Source: Loxodes magnus
Lineage: Eukaryota; Ciliophora; Karyorelictea; Loxodida; Loxodidae
Direction of reading: 5' to 3'
DNA: 64,000 bases
Assembly: GCA_946699065.1 (NCBI GenBank)
Contig: CAMPDV010000088.1
Location: 682,001-746,000 of the forward strand
The position numbers and the translations under genes are program-made. Positions within the stretch are counted from its first letter, which is position 1; every line of letters begins with the position of its first letter. Below the pieces are notes generated by a model, which was not told where the DNA came from, searched no databases, and saw only the letters and a program-made list of their open reading frames with translations. Shown here piece by piece: positions 25,286 through 37,822 of the stretch.

Positions 25286-25800
25286 AAAACCGCCATAGTT
25301 GTTCGAAGGTGAACAACAAGGTCATCTTCAACAGAGGTTGGGGAAGTTAAGTACCCATAATCGACTTTATATCTTCCTCTGCTTTGGCTTGGCCTCGAGA
25401 CATAAGATTCTTAGACCTTCGACACTGGCTTGGCTTAGTTAAGCTTAGTTTAGTTTTAATTCTGGAACGAAAAAGAAATAATATTGCGAGCTTCATCAGA
25501 GGTGGGGAATTTAAGTACCTATAATTGACACATGTCGTCCTCTGCTTTGGTGATGCAATGAAACACAATCCTGCCATGTCTTTGGACCTCCAACAAGTAG
25601 AAAAGATTACGAGTATTCTTAAATTATATCAGTATTGAACATTTTTATCAGTACTTAATAATTATACCAGTATTGAGCAAGGCCTACCGTATCTGATAAT
25701 TTTATCAGTAGCAAACATTCTTGCCAGTATGGAACATTTTTTTTAAAGAGCTGCGCACCAATGAGAGTGCTACGCGCTCTATAATCAAATTTATTTATTT
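25286..25800 (+). mobile_element. SINE-like element, copy 1
   Basis: This is nearly identical to 37,823-38,344 and to the reverse complement of 47,568-48,094. In order it holds a 5' palindrome gttgttc-gaaggt-gaacaac; two imperfect copies of a roughly 65-bp module (each carrying cctctgctttgg and a ttaagtaccyataatygac core) separated by a run of taaac/taagc-type words; six degenerate 20-bp units (ttatcagtattgaacattt); a GC-rich hairpin gagctgcgcacc ... gtgctacgcgctc; and a ttta-repeat tail. A dimeric body and simple tail are typical of SINEs. The short open frame across it differs between copies mostly by amino-acid changes, so I do not call it a gene. No clear RNA polymerase III boxes were seen. 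Confidence 0.75.
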
Positions 25801-26137
25801 AATATTTATTTATAAGTTAAATAATTAGGAGTTAGATATATTTAGTTAAGAATACTTCTCACAATAAAAATATTAAATTAAAAAGCATCATTGATCGCTT
25901 AATTACCTAATTTTTTACATTCTCTCTTAACTTAAAATTTCCTACCTTTAATCTTATTACTACATTTTATTAATTTACTGACATTTTATTTCTGATGAAA
26001 TAAGATATTTATAGCAAAATTAAATAACTAAAAATAGTTAATATTGATAATACAATAAAAGAGTAAACTGTAAATAAAAGTAACTCTTAGATAATTAATA
26101 GGTTACTATAGCTATTATAGCTATTATATAATTCTAA

Positions 26138-26208
26138 TTTACTAATATTTTATTTTATTTCTTTCATAATTTATTTTTATTTACTTCATTCCTATTTTAT
26201 TTTTATAA
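26138..26208 (+). promoter_or_regulatory. Conserved 5' flank of F-box/LRR copy 2
   Basis: About 70 bp immediately before the ATG matches the flanks of copies 3 and 4, with the shared phrase atttctttcataatt and ttacttcatt spaced alike. Conservation directly upstream of three paralogues suggests a core promoter or 5' UTR, though recent duplication alone could explain it. Confidence 0.4.
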
Positions 26209-28440
26209 ATGTAACCTAACAAGATTATTTCTTGTACCAAATGCAATCCTAAAAATTAAAAATTAATTAATTCGGAATCTTAAGATACTAACTGCTAGGA
26301 ATAATTAAACCTTAATCAATCGGAAACAAATGTCGTATAAAGCTCTTAATGTTAAGAAATTTCACATGGTTTTGAGTAACAATCTCCTGATGTAATCAAC
26401 TTAGAAGATTTAGGTAAGCCTTATAAAAATTAAAAGATTAAGCATGAAGTTTAAATAAACTAGAATCATATCTAAATCTAATCAAGGAGCATAAGTGAAA
26501 ACTTTTGATAAAATAAGAATATCCTTGACTAAGTATTTTATTATTTAGATATTTAAGAAATAGCAACTTTATAACAAATCAATAAGTTCTTCTATAAACA
26601 TACTTTTAATATCTATAGCTTAAATATTATAAAGATAATATAGAGTTAACTAGAAATAGACTGTAATAATTATTAAAATAAATAGCTTATTAAGATATTA
26701 AACAAATATGATTTGACTTTTCTTATTTATCTTAGGATGTATGAAATCAGATAATATAACAGTTTAATAGATGCTTAGATTTTAAGTTAAAGCATATTAA
26801 ATAAGTTAGCATCTTAAGATTAATACTATTATAATTTAATCAACTCTTTCATCTATTACTGGAGTACCTGATTTATCAAGTTGTATTAACTTAAAGTATC
26901 TACATATTTATGGTTTATAACTAGCTGACAATGATTTAAAATTTATGAAGAATTTAGCTAATTTAGAAGAAATTTCTCTTTAATAAGTAAAAAATATAGC
27001 AGGGGAGCTTTTATTAAATTACTGCTAAGATTTAAACTTAAAAACGATAAAAATAAGAAGCTAAAAGATATATATAGATTATATTAAAAATTTCCTAATG
27101 ATAAAGGGTTAATTTGTGAAAGAAATAGAAATAAACTATTAAACATAAGAATTTATTGAATATTGCCCTAATTTAAGTAGCATTGATTTATCTTAATATG
27201 ATTTATAGAAATAAACTTTAAAATAACTAATTAGTCTAAAATTATAAAATTTAAAAATGTATGTATTAAAATTTGATACTGAAGCATGGATTGATTTCTT
27301 TTCTAATAAGTGAAACTAACTTGAATATATTGAAATTAAGAATAATCTACAATTTTAAAGAGAAATGTTATTTTTATTACTTTAAAATGCTCCAAATCTT
27401 AAAAGGATGTAATGAAAGTAATATAAAAATTCCTTATAATAATAATCAAATAATTTAAATAAAAAAGAAGTATCTAGACTAAGCTTACTTAATATAGCAT
27501 TAAATAAACTTTATGATATTTATTTGTTCGATTGTATGCCCTTTAATGATCAATCATTAATATCATTACTATAGAATTCTCCAAACTTAAAGGAAATATT
27601 TTTTACATAAAGATTATAAAGTAATTAATAAAATTAACGGGTCAATTAAGATAATTTTTAAACGATAAGCAATATGGAACCTTTAAGTTAATTTACTAAA
27701 TTATAATCAATAAAAATTGATGGTATTAATTGTATATAAGATGATACATTTGGCTTAATTCTAAAAAATACTCCTAATTTAAGAGTTTTATAGTTGAAAA
27801 ATATGGATTAGTTAAAAGACTAAACTATTAGAATTATAGGATAATACAATTAGAAATTAGAGGAAATATATTTAGAAAACTTATCTCAAGTAAACGATGA
27901 AGCAATTAATATAATATTTTAAAACTGTAATAAGCTAAAATCTATAGATCTAGATATAATTCAAAATATATCAAATTAAACTTTAGAATCAATAAATATA
28001 AGCTGCTATAATCTTCATCATATTTCTTTATATAAATGTACTTTTTTGAATAAAAATTGAATAGATTAAATAGTTAAAAATATAAAGTTAATTTCATTGA
28101 TACTTGTCAAATGCTAAGTAAGAAATGAAGATTTAATTAAAATAGTAAAAAGTTGCCATTTATTATAAAATTTAAACTTAGGAGATAATGATTAATTGAC
28201 TTAAGAAGGATTTATATTTACAGATGAGTTAGGACAATTATACCCAATATGAAATAATTTAAGAGTTATTAATTTACTTGGATGCAAATTAATTAATTCA
28301 GAATTTTTTAATTTATAAATAAAAAATCTAAAAAAGATACATGTTTACTCAGATTAGAATCGGGTTTTGAAAGGAGAGACTAAATAGATTTTCGAGTTAG
28401 GTGAAATTTTATTAAAAGATAAAAATTAACAAGACATTTT
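26209..28440 (+). pseudogene. F-box/LRR protein, copy 2 (frameshifted)
   Basis: The start MQPNKIISCTKC and the F-box (NILDQVFYYLDIQEIATLQQ) are in one frame. Near 26,640-26,660 the homologous protein continues in a second frame, and near 26,830-26,860 in a third, which then holds all the LRRs to about 28,440 (for example IDFFSNKWNQLEYIE). The N-terminal zinc motif has C9, C12 and C29 but Gln in place of C32. Two frameshifts and a lost ligand point to a pseudogene, unless the frameshifts are assembly errors. The second codon is TAA where copy 3 has CAA, which is direct support for TAA meaning Gln. Confidence 0.7.
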
Positions 28441-28505
28441 TATAATAATAATTGAATCATATAGTATAAAATATATTTAATCAATTATATTTTAATTTTA
28501 TTAAA

Positions 28506-29290
28506 ATGGAGTCTTAAAATCTTGTTCCCGGCTTTTTCTTGAGTAAAGAAGAGAAAAAAGCTCTAGAGAAAAAGCAGGCATAAAAAAAGTATCAAGAGTC
28601 TTCTTCTCCCCATTTACAAAACTAATAAAGAACCTAATGACCATAATAAACACCTCCTAAAGTAATAAAAAGAAAAGAATCTAATATAATAACAGGAAAA
28701 GAACTTCCATCAAAGATAATTAAAAAGGAAATCAATATTTGACAGTTAGTATTTGAAATATCCAATCTCTAGGAAGAGATTAAAGTGCTTAAGTAGGAAA
28801 ATTAAGAACTAAGAAATTTATTATCGCTTGGATAAGATAATTTAGAGATTAGAATTATTAAATAAGAAAGGGAACTCCAAGCATATTGGAACATTTAAAC
28901 TGAACATAGATAAGAAACAGCAAGGCTTGGAAATATCGTATAAAAACAAGAGTTGGAGTTTATTAAGCAAAACAACTTTAGCATAAACATAACTAATTAG
29001 ACAAATTAGATGGAATTAGAATAAAAAGAGGTTATAAATCGAAAACCAATCAGATAAGTAAGGAAGAAATGCTACTACTGTAATAGTAAGTGACTTTTGT
29101 ACAAGAATTGCTAAAAATTTTAGAATTTCAAGAAAAAATTTTGGCGTAAAGAATAAGAAAAATACACGAGGCTCTATTGCAACTAGCATGGAGATATTTG
29201 CAGAAGAAAATGATGTGAAGTACTTTTTGAAATAATAAGAACAAGAAATCAAAGAAACTGAGAAGATAATTTCATTAGAAAGTCAAGAAT
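28506..29290 (+). pseudogene. Coiled-coil ORF1-like gene with decayed zinc knuckle
   Basis: From ATG 28506 the frame reads MESQNLVPGFFLSKEEKKAL, an SSSPHLQNQQR segment, then a coiled coil (ISNLQEEIKVLKQENQELRN). Near 29,060 it reads CYYCNSKWLLYKNC, which has the spacing of a CCHC knuckle but Leu (ctt) where His (cat) is expected and Trp (tga) where Gly (gga) usually lies. A different frame after this point reads more like protein (VSDFCTRIAKNFRISRKN), so a frameshift near 29,050 is likely. It sits inside the F-box copy 2 unit, between the coding region and its conserved 3' flank, so it probably inserted there. Confidence 0.5.
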
Positions 29291-29499
29291 GATGAGAAAT
29301 GTTGCTGATAAAACAACTTATTTTAAACGGTGTCCAGATTGGCCCTGTTGAACATTTTAATTTCATTATCATTATCAATTATAATTTAAAATTTAATAGC
29401 TTTTAGTTATATAATTTTATTTCAAATATCGTATAAAATGAACAATTATTTAAAAAGTTCGCATTAAAAATAAATATTTTTGTAAACTTCGTATATAAT

Positions 29500-29655
29500 T
29501 AAAGATTCATATAATGTATGAACTAATAAGCAATATATTAAATTACTATATTTTATTCCTCTGCATCATTCTTACATTTATATATTTTTAACAAAATTAG
29601 TTTGTGAGTAATAATTAATAAATATTTGTTAAAAGTACTAATTTTCATATAAGCA
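29500..29655 (+). repeat. Conserved 3' flank of F-box/LRR copy 2
   Basis: This matches 14,490-14,650 after copy 1. See that entry for the shared phrase. It lies about 1.1 kb after the end of the copy 2 coding region because the ORF1-like gene intervenes. Confidence 0.45.
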
Positions 29656-29659
29656 AACG

Positions 29660-30660
29660 TTTATATTATCATCATAATCACTTTGAATATTTATAGTTTT
29701 AGATAATTTGTTATTTGAAGATTAGCAATAATTGTAAAATATAGAAGAAAATTAATTCTGCTATAAAAGATTTTTATAGTTATTATAGGAAAATTTATTA
29801 TTCTTCCTTTTATCTTTCCAATTGCTTAAATTAAAAAAAATTACTTATCATTTTAAATTTATTTATTTCATATTTTAATTAAATAATCTGGATGTGAAAT
29901 AATTCTTTGTTTACTAAATATGTTTTAAAACTTTCCTTATATCTCATTTTTAAATTTCCTATTTAAGAGATTCATTTTAGTTTATTTAATTTAAAATGCT
30001 TTTATCTATTTCATAAATTAATTAAAAATGCCTTGCAACTTCCATCTTCCATCTCTGTTTTCAGTTGTATAAATGTTCGAAAAAACTATTTAAGTTCTAA
30101 GGATTGATAATTTATATTTAGATAACCTTAGATAGATACATTACCGCTTTTTCTAGCTTCGTAGAAACTTCTTAACACTTTATAGTTTAATTAAAAGCAT
30201 ATCCTAGAAAGGTGACTTTTCTTGATATAAATCTGTGATTTATTTAGTTTTATATTAAAGTCTAAATAATAATGTTTTTAGCTCTTACTCTAAAACAGAA
30301 ATTATCGAATTTTTTGGCATTAGTATTTAAATTAATTTAGCTAAATATTTAAAATGTAGCCTAAGTTAATTAATTCATATTATTTTCTTCAGATAGTAAT
30401 AAGTCATCTGTCCTAATTTTGGAATCAAGAAAACGTCCTCATTTTTAAAGCAAAGTCACTTTTAATAAATTACCAAATATCTGGTCACATTGTCATAAAA
30501 GATGAAAGAAATCTAACATCTAGATGAGAATAAAATGATTCGAGATAATTTATTAGAGCAGGCATAAACTTAAGCCTACGTACATGTCCAAATAGTAGTC
30601 ACTTTTTCTTTAAATTATTCTTTGATCCTTTGTAATAAATTGGAAGAATACTATTTCTAT
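29660..30660. other. AT-rich stretch before the broken RING copy
   Basis: No motif was recognised. The right part may belong to the decayed 3' end of the minus-strand RING-Ubl copy. I see no tandem repeat array here, unlike the other two RING-Ubl copies. Confidence 0.35.
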
Positions 30661-30689
30661 TCTTTAATCATTTAATATTTGTTAAGATG

Positions 30690-31540
30690 ATAGAATCTAG
30701 TCATCTTCTAATTTATTTCTGTTTCTTAATGCATCCTATGGAATTTATAGTAATTTAAATTGTTACTAGATTTAATTCTTTATCTATTTGGCCAATGTAT
30801 TTCTTCTAGCTATAATTTAAACTGTGCGATTTTCGAGAAAATTATTACAATCTATAGGTCTTAATTTTTGTTCTGCCAAGAGGATTTTGGTTTCTCTTAG
30901 ATATTGTAATTGTTATAAACTTACTCATAGCTTTGTGAGGCTTAGATAGACTAAAAGACATTTGACTTTTGTTGTTATAATTACCATTTTTTTTTTTTAA
31001 TTTAGTTGTTTTAATAGTTATTAAATTATGTATTAAGTGTTAAGAGTTCTTATTTAGGATGTATATTCATTTTTAAGCCTTTAATTTCTCTTATTATAAG
31101 TTCATGATTTATAGATTCTACTCATATATCTAATTATAATATTTATTTTTTCCATATCTCGCTTGATTCAGATCATTCTTGATATTTGCTAATTTCTCGA
31201 ATATTTTACTGAGGAACTACATCATCTGCTAAATAATATTAGTCTTTTCTACAGACAATTATGAATAAGCTGCTCTAACTTTAATCTAAAGATTTTCTAA
31301 TAAAGTTATGTGATCCATTGACTGCTATTGCTTTAAACGTTTAATAACTATTCATCTTTAGATAAATTAAAAGGATACATCTTATATACTTATTAGTAAC
31401 ATTATTAGACGAATTTTATATTCATTTTGGTCTAAAACTAATCATTTGCACATATATAGCAAATGTTATGCTTACAGTAATAATATTGGGAACTTTAACT
31501 AGTGTTCGAAATTTCCTTTACAAGCTTGACTTATAAGAAG
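30690..31540 (-). pseudogene. RING / coiled-coil / Ubl protein, third copy (broken)
   Basis: Starting near 31,537 the minus strand reads SQACKGNFEHQLKFPILLL, matching the first part of the RING. The second half (CKHNICYICANDQF) is one base out of frame. The initiator Met and the first Cys region are deleted. Near 30,750 a degenerate ubiquitin-like segment is still visible (LVTIQITINSIGCIKKQKQ). It lacks the tandem repeat flank of the other two copies. It is a decayed member of the family and shows that the RING-plus-Ubl pairing is ancestral to it. Confidence 0.6.
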
Positions 31541-32409
31541 GTCAACTTGTCAATCGAAGATTTAGAAAATAAACTTGTTATTAATTAATAACTTTTTAAA
31601 TGAAAATTACTAAACTTAATAATTATTAAAAGATACTTTATTTTAATACCTTTTGAACATTTCTTGTAGGATTTATCTTTCTTTATGTTTAGAGTTAAGG
31701 GATTTTATCTAAGAAATAAATAAGGATAAAAATATAGTGACTGGGGTATTATAAATTGTTTTAAGTGATAAAGAATTAAAGAGTGAAAGTCTTAATTCCA
31801 TTATCTAAAGTATCATTATGATTTAATGAGCTATTTTATACTATTTCATCTGATTGAGAGTTTATAGGATATAGTAAATTTGATTTTTTTCCTTTTAAGT
31901 ATTTTAACCCCAATCGTGAAGACACCAGTTCGAGCTCACTGTTGTTTATTTAAAAAATTTGATGAATAAAGTTTATTAAAAGCTATGAAACTCATGTAAT
32001 TTGGCTATTTTAGTCTTAATATTGTCATCCTTTAAAGGGTAATCTTTCTCTGTATCACTTTCCTTCGTTATGATATAATTCGACCATTTAATCTTATAAT
32101 ATTTTGTCTCAAATAAATTGCCATGTTTTTATTTTTCTTTCAAATTTTAATAATAAGACAATAGAATTTGCAATAATAGAATCGCTTATACAGCTTGATT
32201 ATTCTGAATCTATGTTCTTCTTGTTTTACTTCAACCTACATTTGCAATGGTCTAATCTCATTTTGTTAACTTCTTGGTTTCTTAAAATGCTGAAATTCTT
32301 CTTTTCCCCTATTCGCGACTTCAGTTGGTTTAAGTGAGACTTGATTTTGGTTGCTCTATATATTGAAGAGCTATTTTATTTAAGATTTCTAGTACTCAAT
32401 TCTGGACGA
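31541..32409. other. AT-rich stretch
   Basis: No supported feature. The palindromic word ttcgagctca at 31,929 resembles a tRNA B box by chance, but no cloverleaf can be drawn around it. Confidence 0.35.
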
Positions 32410-32765
32410 ATCCTATTTATTTTACTCTTTAAGCTTCTCTATGAGTTTCTAGTTGAGATAATCAGGCTTATATATTTCTTCCTGGAATTTGACGAAAATC
32501 AGAGCAAGTTGAGCAACATTGACTTGCTCAATTCCAGATTTGAAGGCACGTCCTTCCTGGCATAAAACAATTTTTTATCGTTTATTAGTTTTCCTTCTAT
32601 TTTTTTCGTTCTTGGTGTATATTATTTGATAAATTCCTATTTATTTTTTAAAATCCTCATATTGTTAGATTGGAGAACATTTTTCTTCTTAATTTCCTCT
32701 ACAAAATTTTAAATGGCTTTAGAAGAAGCTTAATTTTATTAAGAATAGATATACTTCTATTTGCT
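32410..32765 (-). pseudogene. Dispersed coding repeat, copy B
   Basis: Paralogue of 4,390-4,745 and better preserved. Readable phrases are NFVEEIKKKNVLQSNNMRI in one frame and QEGRAFKSGIEQVNVAQLAL in the next. The continuation DYLNQKLIEKLKEQN is helical. Unknown function. It ends at inverted-repeat arm B. Confidence 0.4.
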
Positions 32766-32769
32766 ACGC

Positions 32770-33215
32770 TTTTTAATATAAATAATCAAAAGATTAGCCT
32801 ATAGAGTTCTTAGAAAAATGAGAAAATTAATTTTTATTTTAAATCATAAAAATAATTTAGAGAAAATTAATCATAATTGCCTCTAGAAGAAGTACTAAGA
32901 ATTTAAATCTTTATTATTAATTAATTTTCTGATTAATTTACACAATGAAAAGTTTCTATTTTAAAATAATTATAACAAACTTAAGATAGAAAGGAGAAAT
33001 GCTATGGAATACTAACACAAAAAAGAAAATGTTCCTCCATATCTTTTTAGCTATATTATTTATAACTTCTCAAGTTCTAGATTGATATACATAAAAAAAA
33101 GGAAGGCTATTATAAAATATATTTACTCTAATATAAAAATAATTTATATTAGTAGAGGTTTAATTTCTATTAAGATAACAATAAATTTACATAGCATAAC
33201 TTTTTTTAAATCCTC
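32770..33215 (-). repeat. Inverted repeat arm B (partner 24,650-25,205)
   Basis: Reverse-complement match to arm A, shortened by about 110 bp. A tiny frame starting MSLTQVCQHGQARNR at 33,239 lies just outside. I give it no function. Confidence 0.55.
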
Positions 33216-33397
33216 CATAACATTTTTTGTGTAAAATGTCTTTAACCTAAGTTTGTCAACATGGACAGGCAAGAAATAGATTTAAAACTTACAAACAATA
33301 AAATACAAAAGTGAACTAAGAAAAAAGATAGTTTTAACTAATATAGTTATATTATAAGATGATTTAAATAATAATAGTAGTGATTTAATTATTTAAT

Positions 33398-33461
33398 TTA
33401 CTAATATTTTATTTCTTTCATAATTTACTTTTATTTACTTCATTCTTATTTTAGCTTATAA
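33398..33461 (+). promoter_or_regulatory. Conserved 5' flank of F-box/LRR copy 3
   Basis: It shares aatttactaatattttattt and tttcataatttac with the flank of copy 2, directly before the ATG. Putative promoter or 5' UTR. Confidence 0.4.
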
Positions 33462-35735
33462 ATGCAACCTAACAAGATTATTTCTTGTACCAAATGCAGT
33501 TTTAGCAACTAAAATTAAATTAACTAGACCATTTAAGATATTTATTGTTAGGAATGCTTAAACCTTAAACCAACGGAAAGAAATGTCATATAAAGCTCTT
33601 AAGATATTTCATAAAATTTAAATAAATTTTCTCTTGAAACTGTCAATTTAGAAGACTTAAGTAAAACTTATTAGAAATAAAATAGTAATAATGAAGTTTA
33701 AATAAACTAGGAGCATATCTAAATCTAATAAAGGAATATATGTGAAGGCTTTTGATAAAATAAGAATATCATTGACCAAATATTTTATTATTTAGATGAT
33801 AAAGAAATAGCTATCCTTTAACAAGTTAATTAGTTCTTTTAAAAATATACCTTTAAAATTTAATAATTACAACTGTAAGATTATAAAGATGATATAGAGT
33901 TAACTAAAAGTAGATTGTAATGATCATTAAAATAAATAGCTTATTAAGATATTAATCAAATATAATTTGAATTTTCATATTTATCTCAGAATGTATGAAA
34001 TCAGATAATATAACAGTTTAATAGATGCTTAGATTTCAAGTTAAAACATATTAAATAAGGCTTACATCTAAAGATTAATTCTATTATAATAACATTTTTT
34101 AATTACAGTTCTATTATTGGAATACCTGATTTATCAAATTGCATTAACTTAAAGTATCTACATATTTGGCGTTTATAACTAGCAGACAATGATTTAAAAT
34201 TTATGAAGAGTTTAGCTAGTTTAGAAGAAATTTCTCTTTAAGAAGTCTAAAATATAACAGGTGAGTTTTTATTAAATTACTGCAAAAAGTTAAACTTAAA
34301 GGTAATAAAAATATGAAGTTAACAGATAAATGACTATTATATTAAAAATTTCCTAATGATAAAAGGTAAATTTGTGAAAGAACTAGAAATAAATAAGTAA
34401 ACATTAGAATTTATTAAATACTGTCCTAATTTGAATAGTCTTGATTTACTATAGACGTATAATTAAAAAAAAGAAACTTTATTCTAAGCTATAAATTTTA
34501 ATTTATAGCATTTAAAAATTAAATTATCAAATTAAAGTACCTAAACAATTATTGATTTCTTCTCTAATAAGTGAAACTAACTTGAATATATTGAAGTATA
34601 GAATAATCTAATTATTTAAAGAGAAATTTTCCTTTTACTGCTCTAAAATGCTCCAAATCTTAAAAAGATAATATGAATATAAAATAATTATAATAACTAA
34701 ATAATATCAAATACTATAATAGGTAATTAAAAGGAAATAGAGCTATCTAGCTTAAGTGTCATTAATATAACCTTAAATAAACTTTAATAAATCGATATGT
34801 TCTAATATATGCCTTTTACCAATCAAGCACTGATATCTTTACTATAGAATACTCCAAACTTAAAGTAAATCTCTTTAATTTAAAGTAGTAGCAAACAAAA
34901 TTAGCTAGATTAATAAGATGCTTAATATAGTTTATAAATGATAATTAATGTGGAACATTTACGTTAATACACTAAATTATAATCAATAATAGTCTAAGGT
35001 ATTCAATGTATATAAGATGAAACGTTTGGTTTAATTCTAAAAAATACCCCTAATTTAAGAGTTTTGCAGTTAAAAAATATGGAATAGTTATAAGATTAAA
35101 CTATTAGAAATATAGGATAATACAATTAGAAATTAGAGGAAATATGATTGAAGAACTTATTTAAAGTTAGAGATGAAACACTTAATCTAATATTTTAAAA
35201 CTGTAATAAACTAAAAATAATAGAAATAACTAGAATTCAAAATATATCAAATCAAACTTTAGAAGCTTTAAATAAGAATTGCTATTATCTAAATTATTTT
35301 TCTTTGGTTGAATGCACTTTTTTGAATGAAAATTGGATTGATTAAATAGTTAAAAATATAAAATTAACTTAATTGAAACTTATTAAGTGTTAAGTAAGAA
35401 ATGAAGATTTACTTAAAATAATATAAAATAGTAATCTATTATAAAAATTAGTCTTAAATGATAATGATTTATTGACTTAAGAAGGATTTATATTTACAGA
35501 TGAGTTAGGATAATTATACCCAATATGAAATAATTAAAGATAATTATTTTTATATGGATGCAGCTAAATTAACTTAGATTTTTTAAATGAAAAAGTAAAA
35601 AATCTAAAAAAATTAGAAATCTACCCAGATTAGTATCGGGTTTTCAAAGGAGAGATTGAATTGGACTTCTAGTTAGAGGAAAAATAGTTAGTAGATAAAA
35701 ATTAACTTAAGACTTTAAACATATTATTTAAATAA
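33462..35735 (+). CDS. F-box/LRR protein, copy 3 (intact)
   Basis: One frame is open over about 757 codons from ATG 33462. The start is MQPNKIISCTKC, with zinc ligands C9, C12, C29 and C32 all present, as in copy 1. The F-box (NIIDQIFYYLDDKEIAILQQ) lies at about residues 100-130 and LRRs fill residues 216 to the end (KYLHIWRLQLADNDLKFM and LEEISLQEVQNITGEF are typical units). Family role: SCF ubiquitin-ligase substrate receptor in cytoplasm or nucleus. The first Gln is CAA here and TAA in copies 1 and 2. It lies inside a segment that exists elsewhere (4,390-5,690) without it. The next in-frame TGA is at 35,982, but homology ends near 35,735. Confidence 0.85.
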
Positions 35736-36029
35736 AATATAAAAATAATATAATTCTTATATTATATGAAAGAATTATCCTTTAGACTTAAGTAATAGAA
35801 AGTTTATTAAAATTAAAATTAGAAAAATAATTTAGAAATTTACTTTATCCATATCTTATATTTTAATTTGGTGCTTTTTTATCTATATTAATATGTCTAA
35901 GACTATAAAACATTGAGTGTAGAAAAGCAATAAAAAGAAGGTATGCAAATTAAAAAAAATGCATATTTATAGTAGAGATATTGATAAGAGAAAAGTATAG
36001 AAAAGTAACTTAAACTAAAAGAATTTAGA

Positions 36030-36700
36030 TTATTTTATTCAGAAAGAGAAATTGATGTTATCACGGCTTTACTGATTGATTAGGTACTCTTTAGCATAAA
36101 GGAATTCAGATTGTATGCTTTTCCAATATCAAAATTATTGAATTATTTTTCTCAGACAATATTAGTTATAATTTTAGAGGTAAATTACTAATCCTCTTTG
36201 AATATTCAATTTCAAAAAATTAGTAATCAATTAGGATCGGAAAGATATGAGAATTACTTATATAAAACTAAAAAATATATCTTAATTTAATTTTAAAAGA
36301 GAACCCCTTTTGACTAAGTTCCTTTCAAAATATTAAGTTTTGCTATATTACTAAACTTAAATAACTACAAACCTAGAAATAGTAAAAAATTTAAAGAATG
36401 ATAAATAATTATTTTAGAATCAAGTAATCATAAAACTAATTGATTTCTATATTCTAAGTTTAAAAAAAATGTATAATTATTAGTAAATAAAATATCAAAA
36501 AATAAATATTCAAACTAGATTATAGAAACTATCTTTATAGAATTAGGAAATTAAAACTGGATTTATTAAAACTAATATAAATAAAATAGAAATTAAATTT
36601 CTTTACTTTAATATGTTTAAATATCTATTTCATATTTAAGCCAAATACATACATTAAAATAATATATTTTGACATCTTGTTCCACTCCAAAAAGTATCAG
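36030..36700. repeat. Segmental duplicate of 4,950-5,690
   Basis: Non-coding sequence is colinear with 4,950-5,690 at moderate divergence. With copy B at 32,410 it flanks F-box/LRR copy 3 and arm B, so about 3.3 kb is present here and absent from the other copy of the block. Confidence 0.5.
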
Positions 36701-37822
36701 TTTATTTAGAAATTATAAAGCTACAAATTTAATTATAAACTTATTTATTTGAATACTTTATTGCTTAACTTGATAATAACATAATTTAAATATAAGAAAT
36801 AAAAAATTGATCAGAAGTTAATTATTTATATACATTTAAAAGGTAGAATTTTTATAAAATATAATATTATACCTAAAAATATTAAAATAGTTGAAATAAC
36901 AAATTTGTATTATTTATAAATATTCTTATTTTATTTAAAAATTTTAATCTGATAGGATTCAATTTGTTCTTTTATGAGCTTCCTTTATTTTAAATGCTTT
37001 ATATCTACACTAAAATTTTGCAGAAATAAATACCCAAATAAACAAATTAAAAGAACAATCTAAATTCTCTATAAGATTAGGAAATTTTAATGGATTAAAG
37101 CTTATGGAGTGTAAATTTATGTTTTATTCATTTTAATATTACCTATTATTTACTTTCTATACTTTCAGGCTTTAATTTAAAATATTAAAGTGTCTTATTA
37201 TGAGTAACTTTATTCCTATTTTTATAATCCAAAACAAATATAAAAATTAAGCTTAAATTTTGGAAAGTAAGGTCCTTTATTTTACTAGAGATATAAATCT
37301 TTAAGTAAATTTTGTTCTCAATAACTTGAGTAAATCGTAAAAAAAATGGTTGAAGGTTTCAAAAAGGAATTTTATATTACTTCCACAAAAAAGGAGAGAA
37401 ATCCAGAAATCACTTCTCATCAGTCTTCTTACACCTAGCCCTAAACTTTTTCTTCTTAATAACCTGGATTATAACAAGAAGATAGGAAACAGATCACCAT
37501 ATTGTTGCGTATTTTTATCCATAAACTAAGCAATTAATTGGATAGTCCATAATGATGTTAATACACTTTATAATGATATTTTTATAAATAAAAATGACTT
37601 TAATCTTAATATAAAAAAATTAAAAACTAAAAGGAATTTATTGCATATCCTTGAAATATTAGATAAGAGTAAACTAGATCATATGGTTATTCTTGCTAGA
37701 TTTGAAAAAAAGCAAAATTCATCTTTTAACTTATTTAATCTCATATTTTATAGCATTATGATATATTAATTTTCAATTAGGATCTTTAATATCTCTTACC
37801 TTTATTATATTATATTAACTTT
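36701..37822. other. AT-rich stretch
   Basis: I see nothing here that I can support. Short open segments near 37,380-37,520 have slightly higher G+C but no motif. Confidence 0.35.

Noticed and set aside
25347-25577. 76-residue minus-strand frame, also at 37,884-38,114
   Set aside because: It lies inside the SINE-like repeats. Most differences between the two copies change the amino acid and the frame crosses repeat modules, so it is a by-product of repeat identity.
31915-31945. tRNA gene suggested by a B-box-like word
   Set aside because: No acceptor, D or anticodon stems can be drawn around it.
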